Assembly (NCBI GenBank): GCA_016935885.1
Contig: JAFGQA010000165.1
Span: 1 to 21,930, forward strand
Length of the DNA: 21,930 bases
From: Phycisphaerae bacterium
GTDB lineage: Bacteria > Planctomycetota > Phycisphaerae > UBA1845 > UTPLA1
Reading direction: 5' to 3'
Shown piece by piece: positions 1 to 7,615 of the stretch. Made by a program: the position numbers and the translations under genes. The notes beneath the pieces were generated by a model that did not search any database, had not been told where the DNA came from, and saw nothing but the letters and a program-made list of their open reading frames with translations. The stretch's first letter is position 1. Every line of letters starts with the position of its first letter.

Positions 1-105
1 ACTACGATTGCTGGACCGAGAATCCCTTCTCGGTCCTGAAGCCGGTGCCGAGAAAGGATTCTCGGCAGAGCGTACAGTCGTTCTATTAGTGAAACGCCGT
101 ACTAG
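1..105 (+). repeat. MITE-like repeat, copy 1 (cut by window start)
   Basis: This stretch matches 1439-1543 at about 95 % (5 mismatches in 105 bases) in the same orientation. It carries a perfect 10-bp hairpin at 13-36 (GGACCGAGAA, loop TCCC, TTCTCGGTCC). It ends at 89-105 in GTGAAACGCCGTACTAG, which corresponds to the terminal inverted repeat of the complete copy. The left end lies outside the window. No reading frame is carried, which fits a non-autonomous element. Confidence 0.8.
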
Positions 106-106
106 C

Positions 107-125
107 TAAGAGTTAATAGCTCTTA
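107..125 (-). terminator. Hairpin at the stop of the universal stress gene
   Basis: TAAGAG (107-112) and CTCTTA (120-125) form a 6-bp stem with a 7-base loop that covers the TAA stop of the gene read on the minus strand. There is no clear U-tract after it, so the terminator call is weak. It could simply be the edge of the neighbouring repeat. Confidence 0.3.
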
Positions 126-1010
126 ATCCAGCTTGAAGATCGCCTCTATCAGACGTAGCGTCTCGCCCTTCTCCTTGACGATCAGCAACGGCAGGGGACA
201 ATTCATCAGGACTAGTTCGGAGGTGCTGCCGAGCAGGGCCGCCGCGGGGTGTGTCGGCCCGCGGCTTCCCATGACGACGATGTCCATTTTGCGCACGGCA
301 GCCACCTCGGAGATGGCCTGGGAGGGCTGATCTGAGAGTGCCACCAGGCTCTCAATCTGCACGCCCTGTGCGTCGATGTCGGCAAGGAACGACTGGAGGT
401 CCCGCTGGCCATACTTGCGTTGGGTCTCGGCCGACTCGTGGAAGGAGACACCAGCCAGGTTGTGACGGGGGTCGACGCTGCGAACGGCCAGGGCGACCAA
501 CTGCGGTCCGGGCTTGCCTGATGCCTTGGCCAGGGCGACCGCAGCCTCCACCGCCAGCTTCGAGTGCGGGGAGCGGTCTACGGCCACCAGGATGCGGCAG
601 AAGTGAGGCCTGCAGAACTCCGGCACAACCATGACGCTGCACGGCGCCTTTCTTGCGATCCGCGTAAACTTTGCCCCGATCCCCGACTGGCTCGATGGCA
701 GGCGGCGACCGACGATCATCAGATCCAGGTCTTTGTCGCGCGCAAGCTTGTAGACATCGATCAGGCTGCTGCCGGCCTGCACCTCGCAGACCATCTGTTG
801 GGCAATGTCGAGCGGCATCACTGCCCGCGCCTGGGCCTCCAGTTCAGCCAGGTCGGGGGCTTCGCGAGGCCCCTCGGGGCCGACATCCTGAACGTGGATG
901 CAGTAGACCTCCTTGGCGCCCAATCGGGCCATGTGCCCGGCGAATTCAAGGGCCACGTGGGCTGCCGGCGAATCGTGAAGAAAAACGCCCATCTTGTCGA
1001 ATTGGCCCAT
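123..1010 (-). CDS. Tandem-domain universal stress protein (UspA family)
   Basis: The product is a 295-residue cytoplasmic protein with two UspA domains in tandem, roughly residues 1-131 and 137-280. The C-terminal domain has the ATP-binding pattern G-x2-G-x9-G-S: GSRG at 248-251 and GS at 261-262. The N-terminal domain has GRR at 101-103 but a degenerate loop, so only the second half is expected to bind nucleotide. Family members bind ATP or AMP and act in stress survival; no specific partner can be read here. The ATG at 1010 is preceded by AAAGGAG at good spacing. The gene stands alone, divergent from the glycosyltransferase, and is bracketed by two copies of a MITE-like repeat. Confidence 0.93.
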   Translation of the reverse strand: MGQFDKMGVFLHDSPAAHVALEFAGHMARLGAKEVYCIHVQDVGPEGPREAPDLAELEAQARAVMPLDIAQQMVCEVQAGSSLIDVYKLARDKDLDLMIVGRRLPSSQSGIGAKFTRIARKAPCSVMVVPEFCRPHFCRILVAVDRSPHSKLAVEAAVALAKASGKPGPQLVALAVRSVDPRHNLAGVSFHESAETQRKYGQRDLQSFLADIDAQGVQIESLVALSDQPSQAISEVAAVRKMDIVVMGSRGPTHPAAALLGSTSELVLMNCPLPLLIVKEKGETLRLIEAIFKLD

Positions 1011-1411
1011 GCCTCGGTACTCCTTTGGGGCTATCGGCCGTCAGCCACACGGTTCTCTGCTGACGGCCCGTGACTGTGAGCCGGCGGGAGGATCTGGCCT
1101 GGGGCCGAGACCCGATCCCTCACCACAGGGTCCACGCGCCGCTGCGCTATCATTAGATCGGTTCAAACTCCGTAAATTGTAAGCTGATCTTTCCCCGAAT
1201 TCGCCTCGCCACCGTCTGAAGCGGCGGGCTCCACGGCGACGCAGCGGATCTGGCGGTGGTTGCGGCTTTGCGGGATGCATGGTCCACGGTACACTGTAAG
1301 CGAGAGACGCGTGCTCCGATACTGCGGATTCGACGGGTCGCATGCAGATTGGCACCCGAGCCTGCGCGTTGCTTCAGTGGTACCGGGGCACTGAAACCTG
1401 GGCACCGGCCT
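1011..1411. other. Non-coding gap between divergent genes
   Basis: I see no gene in this 401-base stretch. It should hold the promoter of the universal stress gene: a minus-strand TCTAAT (1152-1157 on the plus strand) could be a -10 box, but no convincing -35 sits at normal spacing. The remainder is moderately GC-rich, and the MITE-like repeat begins immediately to the right. Confidence 0.4.
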
Positions 1412-1543
1412 CTAGTACCGCGTTTCACAGGAAACGCGACTACGATTGCTGGACCGAGAATCCCCTCTCGGTCCTGAAGCCGGTGCCGCGAAAGGATTCT
1501 CGGCAGAGCGTACAGTCGTTCTGTTTGTGAAACGCCGTGCTAG
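1412..1543 (+). mobile_element. MITE-like element with terminal inverted repeats and CTAG ends
   Basis: This 132-base element begins CTAGTACCGCGTTTCAC (1412-1428) and ends GTGAAACGCCGTGCTAG (1527-1543). The two ends are inverted repeats with 2 mismatches in 17. CTAG at both outer edges could be a 4-bp target duplication, with a 13-bp inverted repeat inside it; CTAG-type targets are known for the IS5 group, so mobilisation by such a transposase is an inference. An internal 9-bp hairpin lies at 1451-1474. No protein is encoded. A near-identical partial copy is at 1-105 and a diverged inverted one at 2853-2912. Confidence 0.72.
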
Positions 1544-1569
1544 TTTCTGATCTGTCTGGAGTCGCCGAC

Positions 1570-2802
1570 TTGGCAAGCCTTCTCTGGATGTTGTTCGGGC
1601 TGTATCTCTTGATCGTGCTGCTGTGGGGATGGGGCATGGTGTGGGTGCGAGGCCTGGGCGCGGATGAGGAGATGCGGCTCGATCCGCTTCCGGATGCCGA
1701 CGCGGACCCCGCGTCACCCTCACTGGCGATCTTCATCGCCGCGCACAACGAGCAGCATCGCATTGGCCCCTGTCTGGACCGGCTTCGTCGACAGAACTAC
1801 GGGAACATGCGGATCACCGTGGTGAACGACCGGAGCGACGACGCGACCAGCGACGGCGTGCACGCGGTGATGGCGAACGACCCGCGCGTGAGGCTTGTCG
1901 AGATCCATCACCTGCCGGAGGGTTGGATCGGCAAGACGCACGCGTTGGCCGTGGCCGCGGCGGAACCGGAGGCCGACTACCTCTTGTTTATAGACTGCGA
2001 CTGTCGGCTGGTGCCGGGCGCGGTCGCGGCGGTGATGCGGAAGATGGTGGCCGACGGATTGGAGTTCGCCTCGCTGTGGCCGCGTCTGGAGTTGGTGAGT
2101 TCGTCGGAGCGACTGATGACACCGGCGGCAAGTTGGCTGCTCGGCCTTTGGGCGTTCCTGAGAGCACGGCGCGGGGCGCCGAATACGGAAGTCAGGCTGG
2201 GAAACGGCCAGTTCATGCTTCTCTCGCGTGAGGCGTATCGGAGGATCGGCGGGCACGCGGCGGTGCAGGCGGAGCTTGCGGAAGATATGATCATCGCCGG
2301 CAAGGCGGCGGCGTTGGGCCTGAAACGCTGGTCGGGCCTGGGCAAGGGTCTCTATGTTACCTCCCGGGACAACAGTTTCAGCAGCACCTGCAACGCATTG
2401 ACACGGGTCTTGATCGGCAGCCTGGTGAAGCCGTGGCGGATACTGGTGAGCACCCAGTTGTTGTTGGGCGGAGTGGTGCTGCCCGCGTGGCTGCTGCCGG
2501 TGTCGCTGTATTTCGCGGTTGCGGACGGGGCGCTGCTGGCGTGGATGTTCACGGCGGCTTGCCTGTTTCACGTGGGCGCGATGCTGTATGTGGTGCGACG
2601 GCTGTTCGCCATGACGTTGGAGGACTACCCGTCGGTGCTCTCGTTTGTGGTCGGGAGTATCCTCTCGGCGGGGCTGTTAGTCTGGGCGTGGCTCGTCATC
2701 ACCGGGCGCGGACGCATCCGCTGGGGTAACACGGCATACCGGGTCCGGGGCTCTCGGATCGTGGCCGTACTGCCGGAGACGGGACCGTCCACGGTTGCGT
2801 AA
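1570..2802 (+). CDS. Membrane-anchored family 2 glycosyltransferase (HpnB-like)
   Basis: The product is a 410-residue inner-membrane GT2 enzyme. Numbered from the TTG at 1570, an N-terminal helix spans about 4-27, the GT-A core about 50-280, and three hydrophobic helices about 290-380. Core motifs include IAAHNE (56-61), VNDRSDD near 86-91, a DxD-type FIDCDCR with D142 and D144, and LAED near 236-239. The segment LPEGWIGKTHAL resembles hopanoid-associated HpnB and carotenoid CrtQ-like enzymes, but the acceptor cannot be read. I prefer TTG 1570 because GGAG lies 8 bases upstream. The longer GTG start at 1537 lies inside the repeat's terminal inverted repeat and has no ribosome-binding site. 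It probably belongs with the downstream glycan genes. Confidence 0.87.
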   Translation: MASLLWMLFGLYLLIVLLWGWGMVWVRGLGADEEMRLDPLPDADADPASPSLAIFIAAHNEQHRIGPCLDRLRRQNYGNMRITVVNDRSDDATSDGVHAVMANDPRVRLVEIHHLPEGWIGKTHALAVAAAEPEADYLLFIDCDCRLVPGAVAAVMRKMVADGLEFASLWPRLELVSSSERLMTPAASWLLGLWAFLRARRGAPNTEVRLGNGQFMLLSREAYRRIGGHAAVQAELAEDMIIAGKAAALGLKRWSGLGKGLYVTSRDNSFSSTCNALTRVLIGSLVKPWRILVSTQLLLGGVVLPAWLLPVSLYFAVADGALLAWMFTAACLFHVGAMLYVVRRLFAMTLEDYPSVLSFVVGSILSAGLLVWAWLVITGRGRIRWGNTAYRVRGSRIVAVLPETGPSTVA

Positions 2803-2852
2803 CGCCGTCCTGATTTGGGAAGTCATGCATATGTCCACACGCAAAAACGTGC

Positions 2853-2912
2853 GGAGAACGGATTCTCGGTCCGGTGAGCATGGTTGCGCCTCTTGGGAAA
2901 CGCGGCACTAAG
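2853..2912 (-). repeat. Diverged, inverted partial copy of the MITE-like repeat
   Basis: Read on the minus strand, this matches the left half of the 1412-1543 element. It has a terminal-repeat-like end (plus strand GGGAAACGCGGCACTAAG at 2895-2912), a loosely conserved spacer, and then GGACCGAGAATCC exactly (plus strand 2860-2872). The other half is not recognisable, so this looks like a decayed or truncated insertion between the two glycan genes. Confidence 0.55.
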
Positions 2913-3043
2913 GAGCCGCGCAGAAACAACTTAAATGGTTGATCCGCCAAACGGCAAGCCGGCAGGCCGGCCAAGCGGCGCAATCGATCATGTTATTCTC
3001 GCGCGACGCCTGATATGCATCTTGTAGAAGGGCACCTGGTCTT

Positions 3044-4180
3044 GTGACAGGCAGCGATGACTACGCAACCGCGCCGACGGCCGTCGGCGCTGTGGCTGAA
3101 CCCCGGCGAGCCCCGCCGGATCAAGGCGGGAGGCAACGTGTTTGTGTCCAAGTCGCCGCGGCGGCTTCGTCTCCGCGAAAGCGGCTGCGCCGCCTCCTTA
3201 TAGGTGCCGCCCAAGTGGCACTCGGACTCGGCGTCCTGGCCTGGCTTCTGTTCTCGGGCGCCATCGACTGGAGTGCCATCGGCAGGCTGCTGACGACCCG
3301 CTGGGTGCTGCCGGCCGCCGCGTGCCTGTGCCTCGGCAACTTCACGATGACGGCCTGGCGCCTTCGCGTCTTGATGGAAGCCCAGGATTTGAGGCTGCCC
3401 TTCGCCTCCGCGTTCCAACTGACCGTCACGGCGGCGTTCTTCAGTTGGTGCATTCCCGGCGGCACCGGTGGCGATCTGGTCAAAATGTACTTCCTCGGTC
3501 GATGGAACCCAGGCAAGATCACCGAGGCCGTTACCATCACGCTATGGGACCGGGCCATCGGCCTGGCGACTTTCCTGATGCTCGCGCTGATTGCCGCGGC
3601 ATTCGTCCCCTCACTGGTGATGTCCGAGCCCGTTGTCGCCGGGCTGTTGGGCACTTGCGCGGTGGCCCTTCTTGTCGGTGCCGCGCTGTTGGCGTTGGCG
3701 CTTTACACCGACTGGAGTCAACGCTGGCCGCTGCGCACCCTCGAGCACCTCGGCCGGCCGGGACAGACGATCCTGCGCATGTTTCGCGTCATGCACGGCT
3801 ACCGCCGACGCCCGGTTGCCCTGCTGAGCGGCGTCGTGCTATCGTTGTGCGCCCAGGCCTGTTTGTTGGGCACCGCCTTCACGCTCGCAACGGTCGTCAC
3901 CGACAGCGGCGCGAGGCCCATCATGCTCGTCCTGATGCCCATGGGGTGGGTGACCAACGCCTTGCCCATCAGCCCCGGCGGCCTGGGCGTCGGGGAGGCG
4001 GCCTTGGAGGCACTGTTCAAGCTCGTTGGGCTGTCCGGCGGGGCCGCTGTGTCCCTTTCCTGGCGCGCCGTCGCCATGGTGATGAGCCTGCCGGGCTTCT
4101 GGTTCTACTTGCGTGGCCGCAAGGCGGCGCCCAAGGCCGGTCACGCCGCCAAGGCGCCCGGATTGCCCAAATCTGGCTGA
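3044..4180 (+). CDS. LPG-synthase-TM (YbhN/UPF0104) family membrane protein
   Basis: The product is a 378-residue polytopic inner-membrane protein of the lysylphosphatidylglycerol synthetase transmembrane family, found alone without the catalytic C-terminal domain of MprF. A 48-residue polar N-terminus precedes about eight hydrophobic segments from residue 49 to 357. The family signature is clear: PGGTGGDLVKMYFL at about 138-151 and PISPGGLGVGEAALE at about 308-322. Stand-alone members often sit beside glycosyltransferases and are thought to help move or process lipid-linked substrates; that role is inferred here from the flanking GT2 genes. The start is GTG at 3044, with AGAAGG about 12 bases upstream, rather long spacing, and no better start is in frame nearby. 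Confidence 0.88.
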   Translation: MTGSDDYATAPTAVGAVAEPRRAPPDQGGRQRVCVQVAAAASSPRKRLRRLLIGAAQVALGLGVLAWLLFSGAIDWSAIGRLLTTRWVLPAAACLCLGNFTMTAWRLRVLMEAQDLRLPFASAFQLTVTAAFFSWCIPGGTGGDLVKMYFLGRWNPGKITEAVTITLWDRAIGLATFLMLALIAAAFVPSLVMSEPVVAGLLGTCAVALLVGAALLALALYTDWSQRWPLRTLEHLGRPGQTILRMFRVMHGYRRRPVALLSGVVLSLCAQACLLGTAFTLATVVTDSGARPIMLVLMPMGWVTNALPISPGGLGVGEAALEALFKLVGLSGGAAVSLSWRAVAMVMSLPGFWFYLRGRKAAPKAGHAAKAPGLPKSG

Positions 4181-4567
4181 AGCCTATCCGGATAACATCG
4201 TGCGACGGCGCGGCCCCAGGCCGCAACCATCCTGTGGCACGGGCACCCTGCCTGTGACCGCGCCGGCGGGACGCCGGGGCCTACAGTCACCCGAATGGGC
4301 TCTCAGCGACTCGGATAGGGTCTCCGCGGCCGCCTGCGCGGCCATTGGCCACAGAATCGGGCCGCGATGTTCCGATGACTAAACAGAGGAACGTGTCCCG
4401 AGGGGGCGGCATGGTTAAGCGCGGCCGCGGGCGGTGACGGAGCTTACTCGTGGACACCATCCCCATGTTGTTCTCACGGGTAACCAGCCCACGGCCCCGC
4501 ATGGCGCGGATTCGTTGCCCGTGCCACGCTGTCCGAATGCTGGTCGGATTCAACCAAAAGGGGACCC
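4181..4567. other. Non-coding gap with small hairpins
   Basis: No gene is visible in these 387 bases. There is a 6-bp hairpin at 4210-4224 (GCGGCC, CCA, GGCCGC), which could end the preceding transcript but has no U-tract, and a palindromic element at 4232-4286. The ribosome-binding site of the next gene (AAAGGGGA) is at the right edge. Confidence 0.5.
4232..4286. repeat. Palindromic element, CTGTGGCAC family
   Basis: It begins CTGTGGCAC (4232-4240) and ends CTACAG (4281-4286). A perfect 6-bp inner hairpin lies at 4263-4277 (CCGGCG, GGA, CGCCGG). Related copies are at 8293-8346, 19821-19907 and 21844-21930. It has no coding capacity. Confidence 0.5.
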
Positions 4568-5548
4568 ATGACGCTGTTCGTTCTGCTGCCGGCATACAAC
4601 GAGGAAGACTCGGTCCCAGCCCTGATCCCGAAGATCTTCCGCGCCCTCGCGCCCGCGCCGTACGGAATCCGCGTGGTGCTCGTCGACGACGGCAGCACGG
4701 ACCAGACCGCGCGGCGCGTGCGGGCGTTGCAGCGCCACTTCCCGATCGAGGTCATGACGCACCCGCTGAACCGGGGCCTCGGTGAGACTATCCGCGACGG
4801 TATTGAGTATTGCGTTCGCGAAGGTGGGCCCGGCGACGTGGTCGTCCGTCTCGATTGCGATGACTCGCAGGACCCCGAGTACATCCCCAGCATGGTTGAG
4901 AAGATCGAGCAGGACTATGACGTGGTCATCACCTCCCGGTATCAGCCCGGCGGCGGCCAGTCGGGCGTTCACGGATACCGCAACCTGCTGAGCCGCGGTG
5001 CCGGCCTGTTCATGAAGATGATGTTTCCAATACGCGGCGTGTGGGATTACTCCTCGGGCTACCGGGCGTATCGGTGGGAAATCCTCAACCAGGCGGTCAA
5101 CATCTTTGGCAACCGATTCATCGAGCAAATGCACCTGGGCTTCTCCTGTACGCTGGAGAAGGTCGTCAAGCTTGACCTGCTCGGTGCCAGGTTTGCCGAG
5201 GTGCCGCACGTCCTGCGTTACGACCAGAAGAAAAGCGCGAGCAAGATGGCCAGCCGGCCCACGACCGTTGGCTACCTTGCCCTGGCGTGGAAGTACAGCC
5301 CGTGGATTGGGCTTCGCCGCCGCCATTGGCGTCGGCGCATCACCGAGCGGAGCGGCAAGCACGTCCTTGCCGACCATGCTTATGCGGAAACGCCAACAAC
5401 GGACGAGCGGCGGGCTTCGGCCCTTCGCCCCGCACATGAACGCAAGGCCATCTACGATGACCCCAAGGCGGTTCAGACGAGTGGCTACGGGCGGAGTGGA
5501 GCCCGTAGAAACATTGTCGCACGAACGGCTTCAGCCCGCGCGGACTGA
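4568..5548 (+). CDS. DPM1-like family 2 glycosyltransferase
   Basis: The product is 326 residues. The GT-A fold of polyprenyl-phosphate sugar transferases (DPM1-like) spans about 1-245. It shows LLPAYNEE (6-13), VLVDDGSTD (37-45, with D40 and D41), the metal-binding RLDCDDSQDP (94-103, with D96 and D98) and SSGYRAYRW near 162. There are no transmembrane helices, so it should work at the cytoplasmic face, loading a sugar onto a lipid carrier or growing glycan. The start is ATG at 4568 after AAAGGGGACCC. The last 50-80 residues are arginine-rich and unlike the family. They are encoded by hairpin-forming DNA, and the TGA stop lies inside a hairpin arm, so the native gene probably ended earlier. 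Confidence 0.9.
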   Translation: MTLFVLLPAYNEEDSVPALIPKIFRALAPAPYGIRVVLVDDGSTDQTARRVRALQRHFPIEVMTHPLNRGLGETIRDGIEYCVREGGPGDVVVRLDCDDSQDPEYIPSMVEKIEQDYDVVITSRYQPGGGQSGVHGYRNLLSRGAGLFMKMMFPIRGVWDYSSGYRAYRWEILNQAVNIFGNRFIEQMHLGFSCTLEKVVKLDLLGARFAEVPHVLRYDQKKSASKMASRPTTVGYLALAWKYSPWIGLRRRHWRRRITERSGKHVLADHAYAETPTTDERRASALRPAHERKAIYDDPKAVQTSGYGRSGARRNIVARTASARAD

Positions 5549-5552
5549 AGCC
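5485..5552. repeat. Pair of hairpins overlapping a gene 3' end
   Basis: There are two perfect 8-bp stems. The first is CTACGGGC (5485-5492) with GCCCGTAG (5501-5508). The second is GGCTTCAG (5527-5534) with CTGAAGCC (5545-5552). The stop of the upstream glycosyltransferase (5546-5548) is in the last arm. The pair may also end the transcript, but asnB begins only 66 bases later, so it is more likely an inserted palindromic element. Confidence 0.6.
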
Positions 5553-5618
5553 CACGGCTCTTCGACTTCGTCCTTGCGGCGGACGATTCGTTTGGCATTG
5601 TATTAGGGATTTCCAGAC

Positions 5619-7577
5619 ATGTGCGGAATCGCCGGCTACTTGATCCGCGATCGCGAGGCCGATGTTGATCTCGGTGTCATTCACGCAATGACCGACGCGA
5701 TGGCCCATCGCGGCCCGGACGGCGAAGGCGACTGGACCAGCGGGCCCGTCGGCCTGGGGCATCGTCGCCTGGCGGTCATCGACCTCCAGACCGGCGCTCA
5801 GCCGATGACCAACGAGGACGAGACGCTGTGGATCGTTTGCAACGGCGAGATCTACAACTATCGTGAGCTTCGCCGGGACCTGGCCCGCCACCACACATTC
5901 CGCACGCAAAGCGACACCGAGGTCATCCTGCACCTGTACGAGGAACTCGGTGAGCGGTGCCTCGATCGGCTCAATGGCATGTTCGCCTTCGCCATCTGGG
6001 ACATCCGCCAGCAGCGATTGTTCATCGCCCGCGACCGCCTTGGCATCAAGTCACTGTACTGGACGATCGGCAAACGGCACTTCGCTTTCGCATCGGAGGT
6101 GAAGGCCCTGCTCGCAGCCGGCGCCTGCGAGGCGCGGTTGAATCCCGGAGCCTTGACCGAGTACTTCACCTTCCAGTACACGATGCGGGACCGTACGCTT
6201 TTCGAGGGCGTCCAGTGCGTCGAGCCGGGTCACTATCTGACATTCCGTCCGTTTCAGGACGTGGCCCCCTCCGTCGTGCGGTATTGGGACTTCAACTACG
6301 AGATCGATACACACCACACGTTCGAGTACTTCAGCGAGCGTCTTCTCTCGCTCCTTGAGGACTCCGTCAACCTTCGCCTTCGCAGCGATGTCCCGCTCGG
6401 GGCCTATCTATCCGGCGGGATTGACAGCTCCGTCGTCACCTGCCTGGCCGCGCCGCGGTACGGCGACCGGTTTCATGTCTTCACCGGTGCCTTCGACGAC
6501 GGTCCCGAGTTCGACGAATCCTCGTATGCCAGGCTCGTCGCCGAGGAGGCCGAGGCTTCCTACCACGAGGTCCGGCCCACCGCCGACGATTTCATTCGCC
6601 TGATGCCGCGGCTGGTCTACCTCATGGATGTGCCCATGGCAGGCCCCGGCCTGTTCCCGCAGTATTGTGTCTCCGAGCTCGCCGCGCGAACGGTTAAGGT
6701 TTGCCTTGGCGGTCAGGGTGGCGATGAGCTGTTCGGTGGCTATGCCCGATACCTGGCAGCCTATCTAGAACAGTGTCTAAAAGGCGCTATCTACGATACG
6801 GGCAGGGACGAGGCCTACATCGTCACGTGGGAGGCCATCGCTCCGCACCTGCCCATGCTCAAGCATTACCAGCCGCTGCTCCAGGACTTCTGGCGGACCG
6901 GCCTCTTCGAGGACATGGATCGCCGGTACTTTCACCTGATCGCCCGCGATCACGGTCTTGAATCGATCCTGTCGCCCGATGCCTGGACCACGAAGGCACG
7001 ACAGGCATGTTTCGAGGATTTCCGGCAGGTCTTCTACGGCTCCGAGGCCAAAAGCTACTTCAACCGGATGACCCACTTCGACCTGAAGACCCTGCTGCCC
7101 GCACTCCTGCACGTAGAAGACCGCGTCAGCATGGGCTGCTCGCTGGAATCGCGCGTGCCGCTGCTCGATCACCGCGTTGCCGAGCTGGTCACGACCATGC
7201 CGCCGATCATGCGTTTCGAAGGCGGTCGGTCGAAGCACGTCCTCCGCGAGGCCGTTGTCGACCTGGTCCCGCGGCGGGTCCTGGATCGACAGGACAAGAT
7301 GGGCTTCCCGGTCCCGTTCAGCCAGTGGCTTCGCGGCCCGATCCGCGAGTTCGTCTGCGACACCCTGCTCGGCACGGCGGCTCGCCAGCGCGGCCTCTAC
7401 CGGACCGACGAGCTCGAACGCCAGATCACAACCGCCGGCAAGTACAGCCGCCTGCTGTGGGGCATCCTGTCGATCGAGCTGTGGTTCCAGACCTTCATCG
7501 ACGCGGCGCCCGCGACCGCCGCCACACGACCGTCGGTCGTCACCGAACAATCGCAAATCAGCAAAGTCCCCGCATAG
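5619..7577 (+). CDS. asnB: Glutamine-hydrolysing asparagine synthase family protein
   Basis: The product is 652 residues, the usual length for AsnB. The N-terminal class II glutamine amidotransferase domain starts directly with the nucleophile Cys2 (MCGIAGYL). It carries RLAVIDL (50-56), NGEIYN (75-80) and SDTEV (98-102). The synthetase domain has the PP-loop SGGIDSS (265-271) and the CLGGQGGDELFGGY block near 362-375. The family converts aspartate, glutamine and ATP to asparagine, and many members in polysaccharide clusters amidate sugar acids or other carboxylates instead. Two glycosyltransferase genes upstream favour the second role, but sequence alone does not decide. ATG 5619 follows a weak AGGGAT. 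All catalytic residues I looked for are present. Confidence 0.93.
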   Translation: MCGIAGYLIRDREADVDLGVIHAMTDAMAHRGPDGEGDWTSGPVGLGHRRLAVIDLQTGAQPMTNEDETLWIVCNGEIYNYRELRRDLARHHTFRTQSDTEVILHLYEELGERCLDRLNGMFAFAIWDIRQQRLFIARDRLGIKSLYWTIGKRHFAFASEVKALLAAGACEARLNPGALTEYFTFQYTMRDRTLFEGVQCVEPGHYLTFRPFQDVAPSVVRYWDFNYEIDTHHTFEYFSERLLSLLEDSVNLRLRSDVPLGAYLSGGIDSSVVTCLAAPRYGDRFHVFTGAFDDGPEFDESSYARLVAEEAEASYHEVRPTADDFIRLMPRLVYLMDVPMAGPGLFPQYCVSELAARTVKVCLGGQGGDELFGGYARYLAAYLEQCLKGAIYDTGRDEAYIVTWEAIAPHLPMLKHYQPLLQDFWRTGLFEDMDRRYFHLIARDHGLESILSPDAWTTKARQACFEDFRQVFYGSEAKSYFNRMTHFDLKTLLPALLHVEDRVSMGCSLESRVPLLDHRVAELVTTMPPIMRFEGGRSKHVLREAVVDLVPRRVLDRQDKMGFPVPFSQWLRGPIREFVCDTLLGTAARQRGLYRTDELERQITTAGKYSRLLWGILSIELWFQTFIDAAPATAATRPSVVTEQSQISKVPA

Positions 7578-7615
7578 ATAGTGTAGCGTCTGGCAAGTCT
7601 CAGGAGACCGTGGTG

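Noticed and set aside
1152..1182. Possible promoter (TCTAAT with TTACAA) for the universal stress gene.
   Set aside because: The spacing is 19 bases and the -35 match is poor, so it is mentioned only in the gap entry.
2797..2812. Sequence resembling the MITE-like repeat end over the stop of the first glycosyltransferase.
   Set aside because: About 11 of 14 positions match, with no partner end at the right distance; too weak to annotate as a copy.
3142..4257. A 371-codon plus-strand frame overlapping the LPG-synthase-TM gene.
   Set aside because: It is an Arg/Gly/Pro-rich off-frame translation; the other frame has membrane helices and family motifs.
7007..7615. Upstream extension of the dockerin-like gene inside asnB.
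   Set aside because: The signal peptide begins at 7616 with a ribosome-binding site; the extension is an off-frame reading of asnB.
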